This document shows positions 5,813 to 11,502 of a stretch of DNA of 12,590 nucleotides, piece after piece. How positions within the stretch are numbered: the stretch's first letter is position 1; each line of letters begins with the position of its first letter. A program made the position numbers and the translations under genes. The notes under the pieces were generated by a model. It saw nothing but the letters and a program-made list of their open reading frames with translations. It was not told the origin of the DNA and made no database searches. This DNA comes from Candidatus Sulfotelmatobacter sp. Lineage in GTDB: Bacteria; Acidobacteriota; Terriglobia; Terriglobales; Acidobacteriaceae. Where the stretch lies: assembly GCA_030040725.1 (NCBI GenBank), contig JASHTD010000194.1, forward strand, positions 1 through 12,590. The letters are read 5' to 3'.

Positions 5813-6976
5813 ATGAACGCGCACGCTTTTGTCGATGTTCCGACGGCGCTTGGAGACATCCGCGCCGGACGGATGATTGTTGTGATCGATGACGAAGACC
5901 GCGAGAACGAGGGCGACCTGACCCTGGCGGCGGAAAAGGTCACGCCGGACGCGATCAACTTCATGGCGAAGTACGGGCGGGGATTGGTATGCCTGACGAT
6001 GACCGAGGAACGGCTGGAGCATCTGCGGCTGGGTCCGATGTCGGCAGAGAACACTTCGCAGTACGGGACAGCATTTTGCGAGGCGATTGACGCGCGGGTG
6101 GGAGTGACGACGGGAATTTCCGCCTATGACCGGGCGAGAACGATTCAGGTGGCGATCGATCCGTCGACGAAAGCAAGCGACCTGGCGAGGCCGGGACACG
6201 TCTTTCCGCTGCGGGCGCGCAAAGGCGGAGTGCTGGTGCGGGCGGGACAGACGGAGGCGTCGGTTGACCTGGCGCGGCTGGCGGGACTGATTCCGGCGGG
6301 AATCATCTGCGAAATCATGAAAGATGACGGGACCATGGCACGGGTTCCGGACCTGATTGAATTCTGCCGCGAACACAATCTGAAGATGCTGACGGTGGCG
6401 GAGTTGATCCGGTACCGCATGGCGCACGAGCGTTACGTGCACCGCGTGGGCGAAGCGCTGGTGGATACGCGGTTTGGCGAGTTCCGGCTGATAGCGTACG
6501 AGAGCGAGATCGATGGCGGGGAATCGCACGTAGCGCTCATCCGTGGGGATGTTGAGAACAGCGATACACCAGTGCTGGTGCGCATGCACGCGCACTGCCT
6601 GATGGGAGACGTTTTCGGGGCGACGGGTTGCGAGTGCCACGCCACGCTGGAGGGAGCTCTGCGGCGGATTTCGCAGGAAGGGCGCGGCGCGCTGATTTAT
6701 CTGCACCAGAGTTCGAAAGGATTTTCAATCGATAAAGTGGGCGAGAAGACAGCGCTTACTTTTCATCGCGGACGCAAGTTGCCGTCGTTGCTGGACAATG
6801 AAAGGCAGACGCAGCGGGAGATTGGGATCGGGGCGCAGATTCTGTCGGACTTGAATTTGCGGAGAATTCGGTTGCTGACGAACCGGCCGAAGCGCGTGGC
6901 TGCTCTCGAAGGATTTGGAATTGAGATTGTGGATCAGGTGCCGGTGGAGTTGAAAGCAGGGAAAGTGCTTCTGTAG
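5813..6976 (+). CDS. ribBA: RibBA-type fusion: DHBP synthase plus degenerate GTP cyclohydrolase II domain
   Basis: Residues 1-205 are DHBP synthase, which converts ribulose 5-phosphate to 3,4-dihydroxy-2-butanone 4-phosphate for riboflavin. They carry DDEDRENE (26-33, with metal-ligand Glu31), RPGHVFPLRA (126-135) and CEIMKDDGTMARVP. The metal-ligand His of the usual GHTEA is Gln146 (RAGQTEAS). Residues 210-387 are GTP cyclohydrolase II-like. The zinc cysteines 262, 273 and 275 and IGIGAQIL are kept. However, RxHSEC is RMHAHC, RQEGRGIGL is HQSSKGFSI (298-306), the DTVEAN loop is absent, and the catalytic D-x-R is TQR (333-335). The usual C-terminal tail after VPVE is also gone. The cyclohydrolase half is therefore probably inactive or altered, comparable in principle with the proteobacterial RibBX variant. 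The symbol ribBA is kept by homology only. Confidence 0.93.
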   Translation: MNAHAFVDVPTALGDIRAGRMIVVIDDEDRENEGDLTLAAEKVTPDAINFMAKYGRGLVCLTMTEERLEHLRLGPMSAENTSQYGTAFCEAIDARVGVTTGISAYDRARTIQVAIDPSTKASDLARPGHVFPLRARKGGVLVRAGQTEASVDLARLAGLIPAGIICEIMKDDGTMARVPDLIEFCREHNLKMLTVAELIRYRMAHERYVHRVGEALVDTRFGEFRLIAYESEIDGGESHVALIRGDVENSDTPVLVRMHAHCLMGDVFGATGCECHATLEGALRRISQEGRGALIYLHQSSKGFSIDKVGEKTALTFHRGRKLPSLLDNERQTQREIGIGAQILSDLNLRRIRLLTNRPKRVAALEGFGIEIVDQVPVELKAGKVLL

Positions 6977-6983
6977 CCGATCG

Positions 6984-7235
6984 TCACGGCGTGCCAAGCC
7001 ACAGGCCCCAAAGCGAAAGCCCGATCATCGAAACTCCCAGCACGACAAAGCAGACACGATAAAAGAGCTGGTTGGGCAAAGGCTCGGTCGAATATTTCAA
7101 GTGAAATTCTTCTCCGCTGAAAACCACCCAGAGGGCAGCAGCTCCCATGAATATGGCCACACAGTGGCGCATATACCAAGGAGGATCGATCAGGCGGAAG
7201 CCGAGGAAAACTGCGGATGTGGAAAAAGGAATCAT
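6984..7235 (-). CDS. Small membrane protein of unknown function
   Basis: 83 residues from the ATG at 7233-7235. Two hydrophobic segments (about 25-40, CVAIFMGAAALWVVF, and about 59-80, YRVCFVVLGVSMIGLSLWGLW) predict an inner-membrane hairpin with a short loop, SGEEFHLKYSTEPLPNQLF. An in-frame GTG at 7287-7289 would add 18 residues and overlap the zinc-ribbon gene. The ATG lies 25 bases past that gene's stop. No Shine-Dalgarno sequence is visible. It may be cotranscribed with the zinc-ribbon protein and the MerR regulator upstream. It ends seven bases from the converging ribBA stop. I do not recognise a family. Confidence 0.55.
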   Translation of the reverse strand: MIPFSTSAVFLGFRLIDPPWYMRHCVAIFMGAAALWVVFSGEEFHLKYSTEPLPNQLFYRVCFVVLGVSMIGLSLWGLWLGTP

Positions 7236-7260
7236 GGCCGACTGAGGCGACCCTATAGGC

Positions 7261-7524
7261 TCAAAATGGCTTGCGCACGACGACTTCACTCTCCTGAATG
7301 AAGAACTGCGCCGAGCACTTTTCTGAGCCGCAGATTACCGGAATTAGACCGTTGATCTGGCGCCGGGTAATGAGGCCGAGCATGCCGCAAGAAGGGCAAG
7401 AGAGCACGGCCCAATACGGATCTTCCTTTTCGCCGACTTCACCGGCGTTTTCCAAAACGAAGACGGTTCCAGGCTGCATCTGCTCGGGAATCCACTCGTT
7501 CAAGATGTCCAGTTCTCCGACCAT
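7261..7524 (-). CDS. Small zinc-ribbon protein, unknown function
   Basis: This 87-residue protein has four cysteines in a zinc-ribbon layout: Cys43 and Cys46 (LSCPSCG), Cys65 and Cys70 (CGSEKC). The N-terminal 40 residues are acidic, with an amphipathic start (ELDILNEWIPEQM). The start is secure: AGGAGG (7530-7535 on the minus strand) lies five bases before the ATG, the best Shine-Dalgarno site in the window. It sits 62 bases downstream of the MerR gene and just upstream of the two-helix membrane protein. The fold suggests nucleic-acid or protein binding, but nothing shows the partner. Confidence 0.72.
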   Translation of the reverse strand: MVGELDILNEWIPEQMQPGTVFVLENAGEVGEKEDPYWAVLSCPSCGMLGLITRRQINGLIPVICGSEKCSAQFFIQESEVVVRKPF

Positions 7525-7586
7525 GCATTCCTCCTGTGATGAACCCCTCGACGATGAGTCCTCTCTTCGCTAAATCTTTGGATAGC

Positions 7587-8060
7587 CTAAGAAACCTTTC
7601 TAGCACGCCTGCGTTCGGATGCCGATGTTACGGAGGTACTCGCTTTGCGCGCCACGAGCTCGGCGCGGACCTGCCTTACGGCGTCACTGAGGCAGATGCC
7701 CAGGATCGGCTGGCGCGAATTCTTCAGGATGTCGACGATCTGACGCGCCGAAGTTTCGAGATAAAGCCGCTTGCCGTCGGTGAGCAGGTGAACGTCAGAG
7801 TTGCGCGCCGTGATCTCAGCCAGGCCCTTGCCGAATTCACGCTGCAAGAAGCGCATAACTTTGCGGACTCCCTGAAGCGAAAAACCTTTATCGCGTAGCT
7901 CGCGGATCACGGCCATTTCCATCACCTGCTGCCGGGAATAGAGGCGGCGGTGCCCGACGCGCTCGGGTTTGACGACGCCTCGCTCGTCCCACCACTGGAG
8001 CTGGCGGGCCGTGACGCCAGTGAGGGCGATAACCTCCTGCGATGGAAAGCTCTCAGGCAT
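7587..8060 (-). CDS. MerR-family transcriptional regulator
   Basis: 157 residues from the ATG at 8058-8060; a GTG at 8067-8069 would add three. The N-terminal winged helix-turn-helix is clear: residues 5-70 contain SQEVIALTGVTARQLQWWDE, then RGVVKPERVGHRRLYSRQQV. The rest of the MerR-like arm is ELRDKGFSLQGVRKVMRFLQ. The C-terminal part (LLTDGKRLYLETSARQIVDI) is not a cysteine-rich metal-sensing region, so the signal is probably not a metal; the ligand is unknown. Two identical palindromes straddle its own -10 box, which suggests it controls its own transcription. The basic, low-complexity tail (SASERRRARKVS) looks disordered. The zinc-ribbon gene follows and may be in the same transcript. 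Confidence 0.88.
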   Translation of the reverse strand: MPESFPSQEVIALTGVTARQLQWWDERGVVKPERVGHRRLYSRQQVMEMAVIRELRDKGFSLQGVRKVMRFLQREFGKGLAEITARNSDVHLLTDGKRLYLETSARQIVDILKNSRQPILGICLSDAVRQVRAELVARKASTSVTSASERRRARKVS

Positions 8061-8073
8061 TATGCGCACTTTA

Positions 8074-8112
8074 TGTTTGAAACAATTTATAAGGCAAATG
8101 TTTGAAACATTT
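8074..8112 (-). promoter_or_regulatory. Twin palindromic operator around the -10 of the MerR gene
   Basis: TGTTTGAAACA occurs twice, at 8074-8084 and 8099-8109. The second extends to a perfect 17-base palindrome, AAATGTTTGAAACATTT (8096-8112). The centres are 25 bases apart. Between them, on the minus strand, lies TATAAA (8086-8091), a likely -10, which puts the transcript start near 8079, inside the first palindrome. Binding at both sites would cover the promoter. No good -35 is seen. Confidence 0.68.
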
Positions 8113-8218
8113 TAGATGCAGGGTGGTGGGTGTCAACTGAAGAGTGGGCGAGCGGGTTAACTAGAAGAGTGCGGGTGGGATCGACGGTTGAGCGGTCGGA
8201 TTGTCGAGCTATGAACCA

Positions 8219-8521
8219 CTATAGGGATTCTTCGGCTCGGGCTCGCCTTCGCTCACCGCCTCGCTCAGAATGACAGGGGAGGGGCGCGGGTGCCGAGACG
8301 GAGGGTGAACCGCCGCCGACGAAGTGGACGATTTCGAGGCTGTCGCCGTCTTTGAGCTCGATGTGCGGCCAGCGGTCGCGAGGTGCGATATCGCGATTGA
8401 GTTCGACGGCGACGCGATCGGATTTCATTCCGAGAGTTTCGATCAGGGCTGAGAGCGTGAAGGGAGTGGATGGAGGCGCGTCGTCAAAGGAGCGATCTTC
8501 TCCATTGATGAGAATTTTCAT
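8219..8521 (-). CDS. thiS: ThiS sulfur-carrier protein with unusual C-terminal tail
   Basis: ThiS is a ubiquitin-like protein that carries sulfur as a C-terminal thiocarboxylate for thiazole synthesis in thiamine production. Residues 1-71 match the family: MKILINGEDR, the ALIETLGM helix, RVAVELNRDIAPRDRW, and the end DGDSLEIVHFVGGG. Normal ThiS stops at Gly-Gly. Here the frame continues 29 residues, through SPSVSAPAPLP and then CHSERGGERRRARAEESL, which is translated repeat E, and the TAG stop lies within the repeat edge. Without trimming, the Gly-Gly could not be adenylated by ThiF. No other thi gene is in the window. It follows the Kelch lipoprotein gene by 58 bases on the same strand. No Shine-Dalgarno sequence is visible. 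Confidence 0.85.
   Translation of the reverse strand: MKILINGEDRSFDDAPPSTPFTLSALIETLGMKSDRVAVELNRDIAPRDRWPHIELKDGDSLEIVHFVGGGSPSVSAPAPLPCHSERGGERRRARAEESL
8220..8276 (+). repeat. Family-1 palindromic repeat, copy E, overlapping the end of thiS
   Basis: The ends are TATAGGGATTCTTCGGCT and TCGCTCAGAATGACAG. The outer stem is ATTCT/AGAAT, as in copy D. The core is GC-rich (GGGCTCGCC...GCTCACCGCC) and pairs imperfectly. It encodes the last 18 codons of the thiS frame on the minus strand and supplies its stop. Confidence 0.8.
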
Positions 8522-8535
8522 GGATCAACGGCTGA

Positions 8536-8576
8536 GTTGCAGGTCCGGCCTTAGTGTAGCAGGCCGGACCGGCAAC
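8536..8576. other. Strong hairpin between the Kelch gene and thiS
   Basis: GGTCCGGCCT (8542-8551) and AGGCCGGACC (8561-8570) form a perfect 10-bp stem. It is extended by GTTGC/GCAAC after one mismatch, and the loop has nine bases. It lies just past the Kelch stop and 15 bases before the thiS ATG. No U-run follows, so it may be a Rho-type or processing structure rather than an intrinsic terminator. On the minus strand the loop region reads TGCTACACT, a possible extended -10 for thiS. Confidence 0.55.
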
Positions 8577-8579
8577 GAA

Positions 8580-10460
8580 TTACGGCAGGTAGAACCACAG
8601 ATCGCTGAATTGGGTGGTGGAGTTGAACGAGCCGCCAAAAAACCAGAAACCACCGGCAGCGTCGATGAAGCCGACAGAGCCGGCGCGGCCTCCCGGAATA
8701 TTGTCGGCGGCAGCCGTGCCCTCCACGCCGTAGGTTCCCTTTTCATTGGCTGTGTTCGAGCCGCTCATCCAGATCCATTGTCCGCCGGTGTATTCCCAGA
8801 TGTCGTTCAGGCTGCCTCGGACAGTGGTTGAGGCAAGACCGTTACCGGCGAAGAGCCAGAAGTTGCCGGACGTATCGGTCAAAGCGACGGCGCTATCTCT
8901 GGACCCAGGTACGTTGGGAGAGGTAGTGGTTCCGGCCTTTCCCTCAGTTCCGTATTGCCCCGGCTGGCCGTTCACATTCTTGCCGCCGATCCAGGTCCAT
9001 TGGCCAGCGCTGTACTCCCACATGTCGTTGAGGTCACCCGATTGGTCGTTCGTGTCGGAGCCTTCTCCTCCGAACAGCCAGAAATTGCCGGCGGAATCGA
9101 CCCAGCCCATGGCGCTATTGCGGCTTCCGGGCATATTGGTGGAAGCAGCTTTGCCGACCGTGCCGTAGGTTCCAGCCTGGTCGATGGTGTTCGAGCCAGC
9201 TACCCAGGTCCATTCGCCGTTGGTGCCGTATTTCCACAGGTCGTTGACGTTGCCGTTTCCGTTGCTTCCCACGGCAAAACCACCGAAGATCCAGAAATTC
9301 CCGGCCTGATCGGTCCACTCAACCGCGCCCGACCGCGATGCGGGAATATTGCTGGACGAGGCTATGCCCTTGGTTCCGTAAGTACCGGACTGATTGGCGA
9401 GATCGGAGCCGCTCATCCAGGTCCATTGACCGCCGCTGTATTTCCACAGGTCGTTCAGGTATCCGATTGTGCCCGCCGAGTCACCGCCGCTTCCACCAAA
9501 GAGCCAAAAGTTGCCGGCCGAATCGGTCCATGCAACGGCGCTTTGCCTCGATCCTGGAGTATTGGTTGAGGCAGGAACCTTCTGAGTGCCGTAAATGCCG
9601 GATTGGTCTAAGGCGGTGCTGCTGCTCATAGAAGTCCATTCGCCAGCACCGTACTTCCAAAGGTCGTTGAGATCGCCGCTGTGACCCTGGGAATCGTAAC
9701 CATTACCGCCGAAGAGCCAGAAGTTGCCGGACTTATCTGTCCAGGTCACGGCATTGTAGCGGGCGCCAGGGATAGCGCCAGGAGCGGTGTAGATTCCGGG
9801 TTGGTTAGTCATATCGGGGCCGTCGACCCACTTCCACTGGCCGACCGGATTGTCGTCGGTGCAGACGATCGTGACCGCAGTCACGTTTGCATTGGCGGTT
9901 CCGCTGGCGTTTGAGGGCGAACAAGTCTGTGATGGAGCGGCCGGCTGGGTGAGAACGGTGACGCTGTAGGGAGTGCCGCCATCGACTGGAGCCGAGAAGG
10001 TAAAGGAACCGTTGGCTGCAATGGACAGGTTGTTGGCAAGATTATCTTGCAGAACCAAGCCGACGCCGACCAGGCCCTGAACCGACCCGGTAACGGTAAA
10101 CGTCACGGTGGTGCAAGAGATGGTGACGCTGACATTGGCATTGGCGGTTCCGCTGCCGTTCGTGACAGTGCAGGTTTGCGTGGGGTCCGAGGGCTGGGTT
10201 AAGACCGTGACCTTATAAGAAGATCCACTATCGACCGGACTGGAGAAGCTGAAAGCGCCGGATTGTTTCACCGTGAGGTTATCGCTGCCGTTGTTCTGCA
10301 GGACGAGGCCGGAGCCGGACAAACCGGACACACTGCCGCCAACTGTGTAGGTTACAGGCGGAGGGTTGTTGCCGCCGGAATTAGAGCCCGATCCGCAAGC
10401 GGCGATAAAGATGGATATTGCGATAACCAGAGTGGCCTGGCAGGACTTTAAATATCTCAT
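8580..10460 (-). CDS. Kelch/galactose-oxidase-type repeat lipoprotein
   Basis: This 626-residue protein is predicted to be surface or periplasmic. The signal ISIFIAAC ends in a lipobox with Cys22, followed by a Gly/Ser/Asn/Pro linker, so it is probably a lipoprotein. Two copies of an 80-residue beta-sandwich module follow (about 37-117 and 119-201), each with GxVxGLxGxGLVLQ, SFSxPVDxGxxYxVTVLTQP and a terminal SGTANANV-type strand. Residues 208-626 hold six Kelch-like repeats of about 70 residues. Each has PGSRxxAVxWTDxxGNFWLFGG and then LNDLWKY...GQWTWM. Six blades would close a propeller. Start ATG 10458-10460. A TTGACA-17-CATACT promoter lies upstream. Binding partner and role are unknown. 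Confidence 0.9.
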   Translation of the reverse strand: MRYLKSCQATLVIAISIFIAACGSGSNSGGNNPPPVTYTVGGSVSGLSGSGLVLQNNGSDNLTVKQSGAFSFSSPVDSGSSYKVTVLTQPSDPTQTCTVTNGSGTANANVSVTISCTTVTFTVTGSVQGLVGVGLVLQDNLANNLSIAANGSFTFSAPVDGGTPYSVTVLTQPAAPSQTCSPSNASGTANANVTAVTIVCTDDNPVGQWKWVDGPDMTNQPGIYTAPGAIPGARYNAVTWTDKSGNFWLFGGNGYDSQGHSGDLNDLWKYGAGEWTSMSSSTALDQSGIYGTQKVPASTNTPGSRQSAVAWTDSAGNFWLFGGSGGDSAGTIGYLNDLWKYSGGQWTWMSGSDLANQSGTYGTKGIASSSNIPASRSGAVEWTDQAGNFWIFGGFAVGSNGNGNVNDLWKYGTNGEWTWVAGSNTIDQAGTYGTVGKAASTNMPGSRNSAMGWVDSAGNFWLFGGEGSDTNDQSGDLNDMWEYSAGQWTWIGGKNVNGQPGQYGTEGKAGTTTSPNVPGSRDSAVALTDTSGNFWLFAGNGLASTTVRGSLNDIWEYTGGQWIWMSGSNTANEKGTYGVEGTAAADNIPGGRAGSVGFIDAAGGFWFFGGSFNSTTQFSDLWFYLP

Positions 10461-10550
10461 AGACTTAAAGGTTATTGCCCCAATTTGGGAATCGAATTGA
10501 GCTGGACGTCGGGGGACGGCCTAAGGTGAAACCTGTAGGGGATTAACGTG

Positions 10551-10579
10551 AGTATGCTGGGGGCGATTTCGGTTGTCAA
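10551..10579 (-). promoter_or_regulatory. Sigma-70-type promoter of the Kelch lipoprotein gene
   Basis: On the minus strand, a perfect TTGACA (10574-10579), a 17-base spacer, then CATACT (10551-10556). The transcript start would be near 10544, leaving a leader of about 84 bases. I see no known riboswitch in that leader. Confidence 0.65.
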
Positions 10580-10625
10580 GGACAAAACTTGCACACTGAT
10601 AGGGATAAAAGTCTTTTGTTTTCGA

Positions 10626-10641
10626 GGAGACGAAAGTCTCC
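10626..10641. other. Small GNRA-type hairpin after the hypothetical gene at 10663
   Basis: GGAGAC, loop GAAA, GTCTCC: a perfect 6-bp stem, with a GNRA tetraloop if transcribed rightward. It lies 21 bases past the stop of the leftward hypothetical gene. No U-tract follows on that strand, so a terminator role is uncertain. Confidence 0.4.
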
Positions 10642-10662
10642 ATGAAGCGCGGTCAAGCTGTG

Positions 10663-11247
10663 CTAGTCAGCTTTGCGCAGCGCGAATTTGCGGGTAACGG
10701 TTCGGCCCTCGTGATTGGCCTGGACCATAACGGAGGAATCGGGTAAAGCGGTTTCTTCGACCTCAAAGGAGATGACGGCTCCGCCACCGGAATCGGTGAC
10801 GGCCTGAGTATAGAAAGGTGGCGCGTCGGGTCGGGCAAAGCGGAAGGTGAGGCGCGCGCTGGCGACAGCGGCTCCGGATTCGGTGACGCGCAGCTGCATG
10901 GTGAGGTTGCGATTGGCGTGAATGGAACCTGCGTTTTCCCATTGCACGTCGAGCTGTTTGATAGCGGCGAGATTTTCACCCTCGGCCTTGTCGAAAACAC
11001 TTTCCAACTTGCCGGCCTTGATGGCCTCGAGCACTAGCCGGTGCTGTTCGCGCAGTTGCTGTTCTTTCTGCGGATCGCCGAAGCCAGGCTGGAGGGCGGA
11101 TTCGGCATAGGAGATGGCTTTCTTGCCGATGCAACGGCCGCGCACGAAAACCTGAGTCTGAAGCAGCTTCTCGTTTTCACGCGCTTCGCTTTGCACGTGA
11201 TAGATGGTGTCGCCATGTTTAACGTCGGTATTGAAGCCGAAGATCAT
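10663..11247 (-). CDS. Conserved hypothetical protein with Ig-like C-terminal domain
   Basis: 194 residues, with no signal peptide or membrane segment. The N-terminal 60 residues (GFNTDVKHGDTIYHVQSEAR, then VFVRGRCIGKKAISYAES) match a pattern I recall from acidobacterial and deltaproteobacterial hypothetical proteins of unknown function. A charged helical region follows (about 60-95, QKEQQLREQHRLVLEAIKAG). The C-terminal half (about 108-190) reads as a beta-sandwich: RNLTMQLRVTESGAAVASA, then AVTDSGGGAVISFEV, similar to carboxypeptidase-regulatory or Ig-like domains. Start ATG 11245-11247, without a Shine-Dalgarno sequence. It is upstream of the Kelch gene on the same strand but separated by 202 bases and a separate promoter. 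Function unknown. Confidence 0.8.
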   Translation of the reverse strand: MIFGFNTDVKHGDTIYHVQSEARENEKLLQTQVFVRGRCIGKKAISYAESALQPGFGDPQKEQQLREQHRLVLEAIKAGKLESVFDKAEGENLAAIKQLDVQWENAGSIHANRNLTMQLRVTESGAAVASARLTFRFARPDAPPFYTQAVTDSGGGAVISFEVEETALPDSSVMVQANHEGRTVTRKFALRKAD

Positions 11248-11265
11248 AGAGGATTGAGTAATTTT

Positions 11266-11367
11266 GAAATTTGGTAGTCGAGTAATTTACAAGAAACTTT
11301 GTGAAATTCTGCGCGGTTCGCTACCGCAGCGAGCCGCATGATTTCAATTACTCAATTACCAAATTTC
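11266..11367. repeat. Nested-palindrome, MITE-like element
   Basis: The terminal arms, GAAATTTGGTAGTCGAGTAATT (11266-11287, in part) and the reverse complement of 11346-11367, match at 20 of 22 positions. Inside lies a second hairpin, GCGGTTCGCT (11313-11322) and AGCGAGCCGC (11328-11337), with one G-T type mismatch and flanks that also pair. The right side also holds CAATTAC three times. It encodes no protein. It separates the hypothetical gene from the nuo promoter. Confidence 0.7.
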
Positions 11368-11427
11368 CCAATTACGAAGTTTTTATTTTCTCTCATTCCC
11401 AAATTTGCAGAAATGCCGCGCGTTCCC

Positions 11428-11457
11428 TTGACACTCGCGCACACCAGCCCCTAATCT
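11428..11457 (+). promoter_or_regulatory. Promoter of the nuo operon
   Basis: Perfect -35 TTGACA (11428-11433), an 18-base spacer, then a weak -10, TAATCT (11452-11457). Transcription would begin near 11464, about 40 bases before the preferred nuoA ATG at 11503. An ATG at 11461 sits essentially at the predicted transcript start. Confidence 0.5.
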
Positions 11458-11502
11458 AGAATGTTTATCATTGCTTCGCGCGAATTATATATAGCTCGTC
11501 CT

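Noticed and set aside
5777..6706. 309-residue minus-strand open frame opposite ribBA
   Set aside because: Antisense shadow of ribBA, rich in Arg, His and Pro as expected from the complementary frame.
1252..8276. CRISPR array
   Set aside because: The repeats are far apart, have palindromic variable cores rather than regular spacers, and no cas genes are present.
8955..9569. Plus-strand open frames opposite the Kelch gene
   Set aside because: They are shadows created by the Kelch repeats on the other strand and show the same periodicity.
10461..10662. Possible c-di-GMP or other riboswitch between the hypothetical and Kelch genes
   Set aside because: I could not find the conserved core of any riboswitch class I know; only a promoter and small hairpins are supported.
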